Source: CAYNLK01 sp964398055 (lineage in GTDB: Bacteria; Chloroflexota; Anaerolineae; 4572-78; J111). From it: a stretch of DNA of 18,137 nt. The DNA is taken from positions 1-18,137 of the forward strand of contig CAYNLK010000086.1 in NCBI GenBank assembly GCA_964398055.1, given 5' to 3'. Below are positions 1 through 6,059 of the stretch, in pieces; positions within the stretch are counted from its first letter, which is position 1; every line of letters starts with the position of its first letter. The notes below the pieces were generated by a model. It was not told where the DNA came from. It did not search any database and saw only the letters and a program-made list of their open reading frames with translations. The position numbers and the translations under genes are program-made.

Positions 1-79
1 GACTGGTACACTTTTCGTCCGCTGTTTTTGGTACAAAATTATACCGCTGCTGACATTTTCAATTGACAAAAACACTTTA

Positions 80-108
80 TCGACACCTGCCTGGTTTCGT
101 GCTATAAT
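80..108 (+). promoter_or_regulatory. sigma70-type promoter for the 349-1083 gene
   Basis: A -35 box TCGACA (80-85, 5/6 match to consensus) and a perfect -10 box TATAAT (103-108) are separated by 17 bp. This predicts a start near 115 and an untranslated leader of about 230 nt before the ATG at 349. A TTGACA at 63-68 lies too far from this -10 (34 bp) to pair with it. The word TGGTACA occurs twice just upstream (4-10 and 29-35) and might be a binding site; that part is speculative. Confidence 0.6.
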
Positions 109-220
109 TTTGGTGTTGAAATGATAGTTAACGCACGCAACTTTTGGTGTGCTAAACCGTATAGCCTAATATAACCCACAGTTAAGCTCTGGAGCAAGAA
201 CCCCCATTTTTTGACAGGCC

Positions 221-249
221 AAATCGGCTGGCTGCCATCCGATTTATTT
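221..249 (+). terminator. terminator-like hairpin inside the leader of the 349-1083 gene
   Basis: AAATCGG (221-227) pairs with CCGATTT (239-245). After a 1x1 mismatch an inner TGG/CCA stem (229-231/235-237) closes a 3-nt loop. A T-rich stretch (ATTTTTA) follows directly. It lies between the promoter and the ribosome binding site, so if it works as a terminator it would attenuate the downstream gene. The 9-mer TGGCTGCCA that forms its tip recurs at 321-329, just before the Shine-Dalgarno. No known riboswitch was recognised in 115-220. Confidence 0.4.
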
Positions 250-348
250 TTATGGAGACAGACAGGGCAGTTTGGTTACGCGTGTCCAGTTGCCTGGGCT
301 AATCCGTCCGCATCAAGATTTGGCTGCCAGGAGGGGCAGGAGAAATCT

Positions 349-1083
349 ATGTCGGTTAAGTCGCGAATTGTTGGCCTCATTTTTCTGGCGGTTGGTGCAT
401 TATTATGGGTCTTCTGGGGAGTACTGGCCGTTCTTATCTTCCTGACTATTTGCGCCCTGGGACTGAGCCTGATTATGTTGGCCAGAATGGTGCAGCGCGG
501 GCTGTCCAAATTGTTTCGAGCCCCGGCGCTGCCTCGCTCGATTTCACGCTCCTTGGATGAGTCTCGTTACTACGGCAACCAGATCGTCAAGATGGCCCAG
601 CAGTATCCGCCCGGTCCTATGAAAGACCGGCTCAATCTGACCCTCCAACCGGTCAATCTGTGGCTGGCTAATTTGACTAGATTGGAGCAAGGCCTGAGTA
701 CGCTGCACAGCCAGCGCAATCTGGGGCGAGAGTTGCGCCAGACCACTTTTGAAGTTGAGGACTTGCGGCGTCGCTTGCTCTCGACTAGTGGCGAAGAACT
801 GGCCTATTTGCGTGAGTTGAGGCGGAGTAAGGAGCAGCATCTGGCCGTACTTCAGGAATTACAGCGTTTTCAAATCCAGGCCGAATTAAAAATCCGTAAA
901 ATCGCCAGCGACCTGGCCATGACCCATGCTGAGATGCTGCTCATTGTAGCTAGAGGCGACTTTAACGAGAACCGGATGCGGCGGCTGGACGAGAATTTAC
1001 AGGAACATCTGGCCGGGATGCGTGACGTCCTGGCCGCCATGGACGACTTAGGCTACAGCCGCGCCGCCAGTAGTTCGGTGTGA
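349..1083 (+). CDS. hypothetical membrane-anchored coiled-coil protein
   Basis: The protein has 244 residues and I do not recognise its family. The start at 349 is chosen because AGGAG (338-342) sits 6 nt upstream; an upstream TTG at 211 is in frame but has no such site and lies in the leader hairpin. Residues about 7-48 are strongly hydrophobic and probably form one long or two short membrane helices. Residues 50-244 are charged, rich in Leu, Arg, Glu and Gln, and look almost entirely helical, with heptad-like stretches around 140-235. The domain is likely cytoplasmic because the segment following the membrane part is positively charged. The protein ends in a short Ala/Ser tail. It is the only + strand gene in the window and has its own promoter and terminator, so it is a single-gene unit convergent with coaBC. 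A structural or membrane-associated scaffold role is possible but not shown. Confidence 0.75.
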   Translation: MSVKSRIVGLIFLAVGALLWVFWGVLAVLIFLTICALGLSLIMLARMVQRGLSKLFRAPALPRSISRSLDESRYYGNQIVKMAQQYPPGPMKDRLNLTLQPVNLWLANLTRLEQGLSTLHSQRNLGRELRQTTFEVEDLRRRLLSTSGEELAYLRELRRSKEQHLAVLQELQRFQIQAELKIRKIASDLAMTHAEMLLIVARGDFNENRMRRLDENLQEHLAGMRDVLAAMDDLGYSRAASSSV

Positions 1084-1117
1084 GTAATTCAACAAAGTGC
1101 CTGAGTTTGTTTTTTGT

Positions 1118-1153
1118 AAGGGGGCATCAAGCTCAGTTTTGTGCCCCTTTTTT
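1118..1153 (+). terminator. intrinsic terminator of the 349-1083 gene
   Basis: A stem at 1118-1126 (core GGGGCA) pairs with 1142-1150 (core TGCCCC), with a 15-nt loop and the run CCCCTTTTTT at the 3' side. It begins 34 nt after the stop codon. The opposite strand has no T-run after the stem, so it should act mainly on the + strand, although it also sits at the 3' end of convergent coaBC, whose stop codon is 1153-1155. Confidence 0.8.
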
Positions 1154-2391
1154 CATGCTGGGGGGGCGCCGGTCAGCAGGGGTTCAATTCTATCCAGAAT
1201 GGCCTCGGCCACTTCGATTTTGGTCAGCAGGGGCAGCTCTTCAACCGAACCGGCGCGGGCCAATAAGGTGACCCGATTGGTATCGACGGCAAAGCCGGCA
1301 TCGCTGGCAGTCACATCATTGGCGGCAATGAGATCCAGTTGCTTGCGTTCGAGCTTGCTCCTGGCGTTGGCCAGCAAATTCTCCGTTTCGGCAGCAAAAC
1401 CCACGGTAACACGAGGTCCCAGGCCGGCCGCTTTTTGTCGGGCTACCTCGGCCAGAATGTCGGGGTTCCGCACCAACTCCAGCGTCAAGCCGGCGGTTTC
1501 ATCCTTCTTCTTTATTTTTTGCCCGGCGGCGCGTGCTGGCCGAAAATCGGCCACCGCCGCCGCCATCACCAGCAGGTCGGCTGGCCGGGTCGCGGCCAGC
1601 ACCGCGGCCAGCATCTCTTCGGCTGAGGCCACTTGAATTACCTCGCTGCCGTAGGGCGCCGGCAGGTTGACCGTCGTAATCAAGGTTACTATCGCCCCGC
1701 GGTCGTGGGCGGCCTCGGCCACCGCATACCCCATCTTGCCGCTGGAATGGTTGCTGATAAAGCGGACCGGGTCGATGGCCTCGCGGGTGCCGCCGGCTGT
1801 AACCACCACTTTGCGCCCGGCCAAAACACCGCCGCGGGCCAGCACGATCCGGACCATGCCGATCACCTCATCCGGCTCGACCATACGGCCCGGACCCTGC
1901 GCCCCCGAAGCCAACCGCCCCTCAACCGGACCGACCAGCGTCGCCCCCCAGCCGCGCAGCCGCTCGACGTTGGCCTGGGTGGCCGGATGCTGCCACATAT
2001 CGCTCTCCATCGCCGGGGCCAGCAGCAGCGGAGCCGGCGTCGCCAGAGCGATGGCGCTCAGGAGATTGTCGGCCAGGCCGTGAGCCAGCTTGCTGATGGT
2101 GGTGGCCGTAGCCGGGGCGATCAGCAGCAGGTCGGCCGCGTCGGCCAGGCTGATGTGGGGGATATTTTGCCCGGCGGGGATGTCGAACATATCAGTGTAA
2201 ACCGGCCGGTGGGTGAGGGCCTGGAAGGTGAGCGGGGTGATGAATTTCTGGGCCGCCTCGGTCATCACCACGTCGACCGTTGCCCCGGCCTGAACCAGCC
2301 GGCTGCAAATGGTCGCGCTCTTGTAGGCGGCAATGCCGCCGGTTACGCCCAGGATGATCCGTTTGTTCTGGAGGATTTTTGTTGGGGCCAT
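1153..2391 (-). CDS. coaBC: bifunctional phosphopantothenoylcysteine decarboxylase / phosphopantothenate-cysteine ligase
   Basis: This enzyme makes 4'-phosphopantetheine for CoA: the CoaB half ligates cysteine to phosphopantothenate using CTP, and the CoaC half decarboxylates the product with FMN. The 412 residues match the usual two-domain length. CoaC (about 1-185) shows GVTGGIAAYK at the FMN site, catalytic His79 and SKLAHGLADNLL. CoaB (about 190-405) shows TAGGTREAIDPVR, N214 in FISNHSSGKMG, MAAAVADFRP and KIKK (292-295). The numbering runs +4 relative to E. coli (H75, N125, C158, N210). On that register the PxMNxxMW Asn is Glu129 and the active-site Cys is Ser162, a non-canonical decarboxylase site. 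The start follows GAGGG 5-6 nt upstream. It lies 38 bp after pyrG on the same strand, probably in one transcript, which is sensible because CoaB consumes CTP. Confidence 0.95.
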   Translation of the reverse strand: MAPTKILQNKRIILGVTGGIAAYKSATICSRLVQAGATVDVVMTEAAQKFITPLTFQALTHRPVYTDMFDIPAGQNIPHISLADAADLLLIAPATATTISKLAHGLADNLLSAIALATPAPLLLAPAMESDMWQHPATQANVERLRGWGATLVGPVEGRLASGAQGPGRMVEPDEVIGMVRIVLARGGVLAGRKVVVTAGGTREAIDPVRFISNHSSGKMGYAVAEAAHDRGAIVTLITTVNLPAPYGSEVIQVASAEEMLAAVLAATRPADLLVMAAAVADFRPARAAGQKIKKKDETAGLTLELVRNPDILAEVARQKAAGLGPRVTVGFAAETENLLANARSKLERKQLDLIAANDVTASDAGFAVDTNRVTLLARAGSVEELPLLTKIEVAEAILDRIEPLLTGAPPA

Positions 2392-2429
2392 TCGACCCTC
2401 ACTTCAACCTATTCTCAGATAACTTTTTT

Positions 2430-4076
2430 CTAACTGACTGCCTCGGCCAGCGAGTCGGCCTCAGCCGGTTTGAGCAGGCCGGCGTGGACCCGCGCCGCTT
2501 TGATAAAGGCGGCAAACAGGGGGTGAGGCCGGGTTGGGCGGCTCTTGAACTCCGGGTGAAACTGGCTGCCGAGCATAAAGGGGTGATCCCGCATTTCGGC
2601 AATTTCCACCAACCGGCCATCAGGCGACAGACCTGATAGGACCAGTCCCGCTTTTTGTAGCGGTTCGCGGTATTCATTGTTGAATTCAAAACGATGACGG
2701 TGGCGTTCGTGCACCAGTTCAGTTTGATAGGCGGTGGCGGCCGCGGTCCCATCGACCAGGTGGCACGGATAGCTGCCCAGGCGCATGGTGCCGCCCAGGT
2801 CGGCGATGTCCCGCTGATCCGGCATCAGGTCGATCACCGGATGGGGCGTGGTCGGGTTGAATTCAGTCGAGTTAACCTCATCGGTTTCAAAGGCGTCGCG
2901 GGCCAACTCGATGACCATCACCTGCATCCCCAGGCATAGCCCCAAATAGGGCACTTCCCGCAGCCGGGCAAATTTGGCCGCCACAATCTTACCCTCGATG
3001 CCGCGCTCGCCAAAGCCGCCCGGCACCACGATACCGTGAACTCGCTCCAGCCGGTCGAAACCGCGCATCCGTTCCAGGTCCTCTGAGGATATCCACTCGA
3101 TTTCGACTTCACATTCCTGTTGCGTGGCGGCGTGTTTCAGGGCTTCGTAAACACTGATGTAAGCGTCTTCCAGCTCCACATATTTACCCACAATGCCGAT
3201 GGTCAGTGTTGGCTTTGGCTTTTTGATATGGGCGACCATACTGCGCCACTCGCTCCAATCGGGCTGGCCGCAGGGGATATTCATGCGTTCGCAAATGAAA
3301 TCAGCCACGCCGAACTTCTCCAGCAGCAGTGGCACTTCGTAAATCGTCTCCACCGTCACCAGAGGAACCACCGCTCGCTTTTCGACATCGCAGAAAAGGG
3401 CGATCTTTTCGCGAATGTCTTCACCCACCGGCAGGTCGGCCCGGCAAAAGATCATGTCGGGCTGGATGCCGATGCCGCGCAGCTCCCGCACGCTGTGTTG
3501 GGTTGGTTTCGTCTTCAGTTCACTGGTGGTTTTCAGATGAGGCAGCAGCGTCACGTGGATGTAAATAGTATTCTCTCGACCGGCATCCTTGCGCATTTGG
3601 CGTAGCGCCTCCAGAAAAGGCAGCCCCTCGATATCGCCGACCGTGCCGCCAACCTCAACGATGACGATTTCGGCGTTGCTTTCGCGGGCCACGTGGGTGA
3701 TGCCGGCCTTGATCTGGTTGGTTACGTGGGGAATTACCTGGATGGTTTTGCCCAGGTAGTCGCCGCGGCGCTCCCGGTGGATGACCTGCTGGTAAACCTG
3801 GCCGCTGGTCAGGTTGCTGGCCCGGGTCAAATTCTCGTCGATGAAACGCTCGTAGGCGCCCAGGTCCAGGTCGGTTTCGGCGCCGTCATCCAGCACAAAA
3901 ACCTCACCGTGCTCGTAGGGGCTCATCGTGCCCGGATCAACGTTCAGATATGGGTCCAGCTTCTGAACCGTTACCGATAGACCCCGGTTTTTCAAAATGC
4001 GGCCAATTGAGGCGGCGGCCACCCCTTTACCCAGAGAAGAGACCACCCCACCGGTGCAGAAAATATACTTGGTCAT
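2430..4076 (-). CDS. pyrG: CTP synthase (glutamine-hydrolysing)
   Basis: CTP synthase aminates UTP to CTP with ATP and glutamine, the last step of de novo pyrimidine nucleotide synthesis, in the cytoplasm. The protein has 548 residues, the normal length. The N-terminal amidoligase domain begins TKYIFCTGGVVSSLGKG and includes LDPYLNVDPGTMSP, EVGGTVGDIE and KTKPTQHSVREL. The C-terminal class I glutamine amidotransferase domain carries the triad Cys381 (LGLCLGMQ), His507 and Glu509 (QFHPEF). Three in-frame start codons (GTG ATG ATG, 4074-4082) are possible. The third is chosen because GGAGGT (4081-4086) overlaps the first and leaves only 1 nt before the second, but 4 nt before the third; this also matches the family N-terminus MTKYIF. 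The gene leads a pyrG-coaBC pair and has a strong promoter and a terminator-like leader hairpin. Confidence 0.97.
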   Translation of the reverse strand: MTKYIFCTGGVVSSLGKGVAAASIGRILKNRGLSVTVQKLDPYLNVDPGTMSPYEHGEVFVLDDGAETDLDLGAYERFIDENLTRASNLTSGQVYQQVIHRERRGDYLGKTIQVIPHVTNQIKAGITHVARESNAEIVIVEVGGTVGDIEGLPFLEALRQMRKDAGRENTIYIHVTLLPHLKTTSELKTKPTQHSVRELRGIGIQPDMIFCRADLPVGEDIREKIALFCDVEKRAVVPLVTVETIYEVPLLLEKFGVADFICERMNIPCGQPDWSEWRSMVAHIKKPKPTLTIGIVGKYVELEDAYISVYEALKHAATQQECEVEIEWISSEDLERMRGFDRLERVHGIVVPGGFGERGIEGKIVAAKFARLREVPYLGLCLGMQVMVIELARDAFETDEVNSTEFNPTTPHPVIDLMPDQRDIADLGGTMRLGSYPCHLVDGTAAATAYQTELVHERHRHRFEFNNEYREPLQKAGLVLSGLSPDGRLVEIAEMRDHPFMLGSQFHPEFKSRPTRPHPLFAAFIKAARVHAGLLKPAEADSLAEAVS

Positions 4077-4090
4077 CATCACCTCCGCCC

Positions 4091-4122
4091 TAAAAATAAA
4101 GTCCCCAAGATGTGTCTTGGGG
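4091..4122 (-). terminator. terminator-like hairpin in the pyrG leader (candidate attenuator)
   Basis: Read on the - strand, CCCCAAGA-CACA-TCTTGGGG forms a perfect 8-bp stem with a tetraloop (4103-4122). It is followed by ACTTTATTTTTA and then at once by the pyrG Shine-Dalgarno. The flanking CCTAA (4125-4129) and TTAGG (4088-4092) could extend the fold. The pyrG promoter lies upstream of it, so the hairpin is inside the pyrG leader. It could also end read-through from the SDR gene at 4236-4988. Its 5' strand contains a CTCCCC tract, similar in kind to the pyrimidine tract of Firmicute pyrG attenuators, but I see no GGGC initial transcript here. Confidence 0.6.
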
Positions 4123-4185
4123 AGTTAGGTTTATTCGGTCAAAGTGTATTCTAGCAATCGTCTCGACATAGTCCATCCAGTCCGT

Positions 4186-4213
4186 ATTATAGCAAATTTG
4201 GCGCAAATGTCTA
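4186..4213 (-). promoter_or_regulatory. sigma70-type promoter of pyrG-coaBC
   Basis: On the - strand TAGACA (4208-4213, 5/6) is followed after 16 bp by TATAAT (4186-4191). The predicted start is near 4179-4181, giving a leader of roughly 100 nt that contains the hairpin at 4103-4122. The promoter lies in the 153-bp gap between the SDR stop and pyrG. Confidence 0.65.
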
Positions 4214-4235
4214 CAACTTCAGGTAGGACCATTGG

Positions 4236-4988
4236 CTACCGGCTGGCCAGACCGCCGGCAATCTCGCCGCCGTCGATGATATAGGTGTGGCCGGTCAGGT
4301 AAGGCGCTTCGTCAGAGGCCAGAAAGGCGAACAGGGCGGCCACCTCTTCCGGTTTGGCGTGCCGTTTGAGAGGAATCTTGCTGTTGACCGCGGCCATCAT
4401 CTCCGGCGTGTATTCGGCCTCCTGCATGGGGGTCAAAACATAGCCGGGGCAAACGGCCAGGACGCGCACTGTTGGGGCCAATTCCAGGGCCATCGAGCGG
4501 GTCAACTCGATGACGCCGGCTTTGGTGGCGTTGTAATCGGCGTAGTAGGGGTAGCCCATAATACCGTTGGTGGAGCCCATATTGATGATCACCCCACCCC
4601 CGCCGGCTACCATACGGCGGGCGGCCTGTTGCGCCACGTAAAAGACCCCAGTCAGATTGACGCTGATGACCTGCTGCCATTCGGCCGGGGTGATGTCCAA
4701 AAAATTGTGGCGGATGCTGATGCCGGCGTTGTTGATCAAAATATCCAACCCCTGGCAAAGTTCATCCAACTGGGCAAAGGCCCCGGCCACAGCCGCGGCG
4801 TCGGCCACATCGGTAATGAGGGTGGCGGTCAGGGCCGGCAGCTCTTGTTCTAGCCGCCGGCAGCCGGCCTCATCCCGGTCCAACACGATGACCCGAGCGC
4901 CTTCCTCTAAAAAGCGCATCGCCGTAGCCCGGCCGATGCCGCTGGCCCCGCCGGTGATCAGAACTCGTTTGTTGCTTAATCCACGCAT
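4236..4988 (-). CDS. short-chain dehydrogenase/reductase (SDR), classical type
   Basis: This is an NAD(P)-dependent oxidoreductase of the classical SDR family. Its substrate cannot be read from sequence; family members act on sugars, alcohols, ketones and acyl chains. It has 250 residues, the usual length. Visible motifs are the nucleotide-binding TGGASGIG (12-19), Asp37 at the end of beta-2 (this favours NAD over NADP), NNAG (86-89), and the catalytic tetrad Asn111, Ser139, Tyr152 and Lys156 (YNATK). PGYVLTPM follows, and the C-terminal YIIDGG is typical. The start at 4988 is chosen because AGGGAGG (4994-5000) sits 5 nt upstream and the motif then falls at the normal N-terminal position. A longer in-frame reading to 5102 would add 38 residues translated from a repeat-rich intergenic stretch. 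No clear promoter was found. Confidence 0.93.
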   Translation of the reverse strand: MRGLSNKRVLITGGASGIGRATAMRFLEEGARVIVLDRDEAGCRRLEQELPALTATLITDVADAAAVAGAFAQLDELCQGLDILINNAGISIRHNFLDITPAEWQQVISVNLTGVFYVAQQAARRMVAGGGGVIINMGSTNGIMGYPYYADYNATKAGVIELTRSMALELAPTVRVLAVCPGYVLTPMQEAEYTPEMMAAVNSKIPLKRHAKPEEVAALFAFLASDEAPYLTGHTYIIDGGEIAGGLASR

Positions 4989-5011
4989 GATATCCTCCCT
5001 GTTTTTATTGT

Positions 5012-5039
5012 GACCGCTGACGACAGACCGCAGACCCCT
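5012..5039. repeat. degenerate heptanucleotide repeat, GACCGCN type
   Basis: Four consecutive 7-mers GACCGCT, GACGACA, GACCGCA and GACCCCT lie just upstream of the SDR ribosome binding site. The 7-bp period is plain, although two copies diverge. It is outside any gene I accept. Confidence 0.5.
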
Positions 5040-5075
5040 GAAACGTCCTGAACTAATCTCATTAGCCTCAGCCGC

Positions 5076-5094
5076 TTCCTGAGCCAGTCGAAGG
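5076..5094. repeat. TTCGACTGGCTCAGGAA-type intergenic motif
   Basis: The - strand reads CCTTCGACTGGCTCAGGAA. From general memory, close variants of this word recur as dispersed intergenic motifs in many bacterial genomes, but only one copy is seen here. Called a repeat by resemblance only. Confidence 0.25.
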
Positions 5095-5151
5095 TGCGGC
5101 AAACTCCATCGTTACTTACATCCAGTTATGCTACTACCTGCGTTCCTTGCG

Positions 5152-5207
5152 ACCTGCTACCTGCGACCTGCCACCTGCTACCTGCTACCTGCAACCTGCG
5201 ACTTGCT
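5152..5207. repeat. heptanucleotide tandem array, 8 x ACCTGCN
   Basis: Eight back-to-back 7-mers are present: ACCTGCT, ACCTGCG, ACCTGCC, ACCTGCT, ACCTGCT, ACCTGCA, ACCTGCG and ACTTGCT. One more copy at 5136-5142 is out of phase. The array starts at the NUDIX stop codon (5206-5208) and fills much of the NUDIX-SDR gap. The seventh base varies freely while the first six are almost fixed, as in the short tandemly repeated (STRR) sequences described in cyanobacteria. Confidence 0.85.
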
Positions 5208-5748
5208 ACTCTGCCAAATGAAGCAAGGCCAGCGCCATTACCGTGGCCCAGGCCAACACCTTGAACTGGCCCTCGGCCAGCGCCTGCCTGGCCTCGGCCG
5301 GGCTGAGTTGAAGCAGGTGCTGCTCTTCCAGGTCGTCGGCGTTGGCCACGGCTACCTGGCGGGCTTGCTGCGCCAGGAACAGGTGACCGGTGCCGGAGCC
5401 GCGATTGCCATCGACCTGGTACTGGCCCAGCGAAAGCCAGACGGGGGCGTCATAGCCGGTTTCCTCCAACAGCTCTCGCTGCGCCGCGGCCAGGGGCTCC
5501 TCACCTGGCTCCAGGTAGCCGCCTACCACGGCCAGCGATACGCCGGCGACGGCATATTTGGTTTGCCGAAAACAGAGGAACTGACCATTCTCGGTCAGCG
5601 CGGCCACGTTGATGTAGTCCGGGGTAATAATCCAGGGCCAGTCGGCGATGATGCGACCGTCGGGTAATTCAATCGTATGATTCTCAACCACCAGAAAACG
5701 GCCGTAATCCAGCACGGTTTGGCGGGATAGAGTTTTCCACGGTTTCAT
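5206..5748 (-). CDS. NUDIX hydrolase, ADP-ribose pyrophosphatase-like
   Basis: NUDIX enzymes cleave nucleoside diphosphates linked to another group, with Mg2+. The overall layout and 180-residue length resemble the ADP-ribose/NDP-sugar pyrophosphatase branch, but the substrate is inferred. The Nudix box fits GX5EX7REUXEEXGU exactly: Gly77, Glu83, Arg91-Glu92, Glu95-Glu96, Gly98-Tyr99. The N-terminal part (YGRFLVVENHTIELPDG) is typical of the NudF-like N-terminal strand region. The start codon at 5746-5748 has GGAGGG about 6 nt upstream. The stop codon is the first triplet inside the heptanucleotide array. The next gene upstream on this strand, apgM, has its own terminator, and the 201-bp inverted element lies between, so this gene needs its own promoter; none is convincing. 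Confidence 0.9.
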   Translation of the reverse strand: MKPWKTLSRQTVLDYGRFLVVENHTIELPDGRIIADWPWIITPDYINVAALTENGQFLCFRQTKYAVAGVSLAVVGGYLEPGEEPLAAAQRELLEETGYDAPVWLSLGQYQVDGNRGSGTGHLFLAQQARQVAVANADDLEEQHLLQLSPAEARQALAEGQFKVLAWATVMALALLHLAE

Positions 5749-5770
5749 GTGATGCCCTCCAGGGTCAACA

Positions 5771-5971
5771 ATACTCTATCTATGGGTTCGTATAAACCTC
5801 GCCAAACCTGGCCAGTAGCACGAGTCTAAAGCCATCGTGCTGAGAGAGCAAAGCCCTTATGGGCTGAAATCCTGGCTCGAAGAGCTTGGCCCTTTTAGAG
5901 CGACGGCTTTAGCCTCGCTCATTGGCGCGGCCATAGGTTAGGCTTGGATGATAAATCCATAGACAGAGTAT
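5771..5971. repeat. 201-bp element of two diverged inverted arms with paired hairpins (MITE- or REP/BIME-like)
   Basis: The outer ends ATACTCTATCTATGG (5771-5785) and CCATAGACAGAGTAT (5957-5971) are inverted repeats matching at 14 of 15 positions. Similarity continues inward through GCC(A/T)AACCT and GGCC to hairpin 1: GCACGA/TCGTGC (5818-5823/5835-5840) on the left and GAGCGA/TCGCTC (5898-5903/5915-5920) on the right. Each has an 11-nt loop with TAAAGCC or its complement. Hairpin 2 is AGCCC-TTAT-GGGCT (5852-5865) on the left and GCTC-GAA-GAGC (5875-5885) on the right. Stem base pairs differ between arms by compensatory changes. There is no gene inside. A non-autonomous mobile element, a REP pair or a structured RNA are all possible. 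This and the apgM terminator account for the 5749-6059 gene-free stretch. Confidence 0.65.
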
Positions 5972-5986
5972 AATGTAGTGGTATGC

Positions 5987-6026
5987 ACAAAGAAAAACCT
6001 TTCGGATCTTGGAGACCCGAAAGGTT
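5987..6026 (-). terminator. intrinsic terminator of apgM
   Basis: On the - strand AACCTTTCGG (6026-6017) pairs perfectly with CCGAAAGGTT (6005-5996), with an 11-nt loop that can close further by TCT/AGA. TTTCTTTG follows, making a run GGTTTTTCTTTG. It begins 34 nt past the apgM stop codon and is the cleanest terminator in the window. Confidence 0.87.
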
Positions 6027-6059
6027 GGGGTCACAGTTGGGCTGGGCCATCCCCGGCGC

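Noticed and set aside
1633..2433. A 266-codon + strand open frame opposite coaBC
   Set aside because: It is antisense to clear CoaBC motifs and has low-complexity His/Arg/Gln/Gly composition typical of shadow frames.
4989..5102. A 38-residue N-terminal extension of the SDR
   Set aside because: It would be translated from repeat DNA, and the good ribosome binding site and the Rossmann motif spacing both support the start at 4988.
5946..5974. TATAAT at 5969-5974 as a + strand promoter
   Set aside because: No acceptable -35 is present and no + strand gene follows; it overlaps the terminal repeat of the inverted element.
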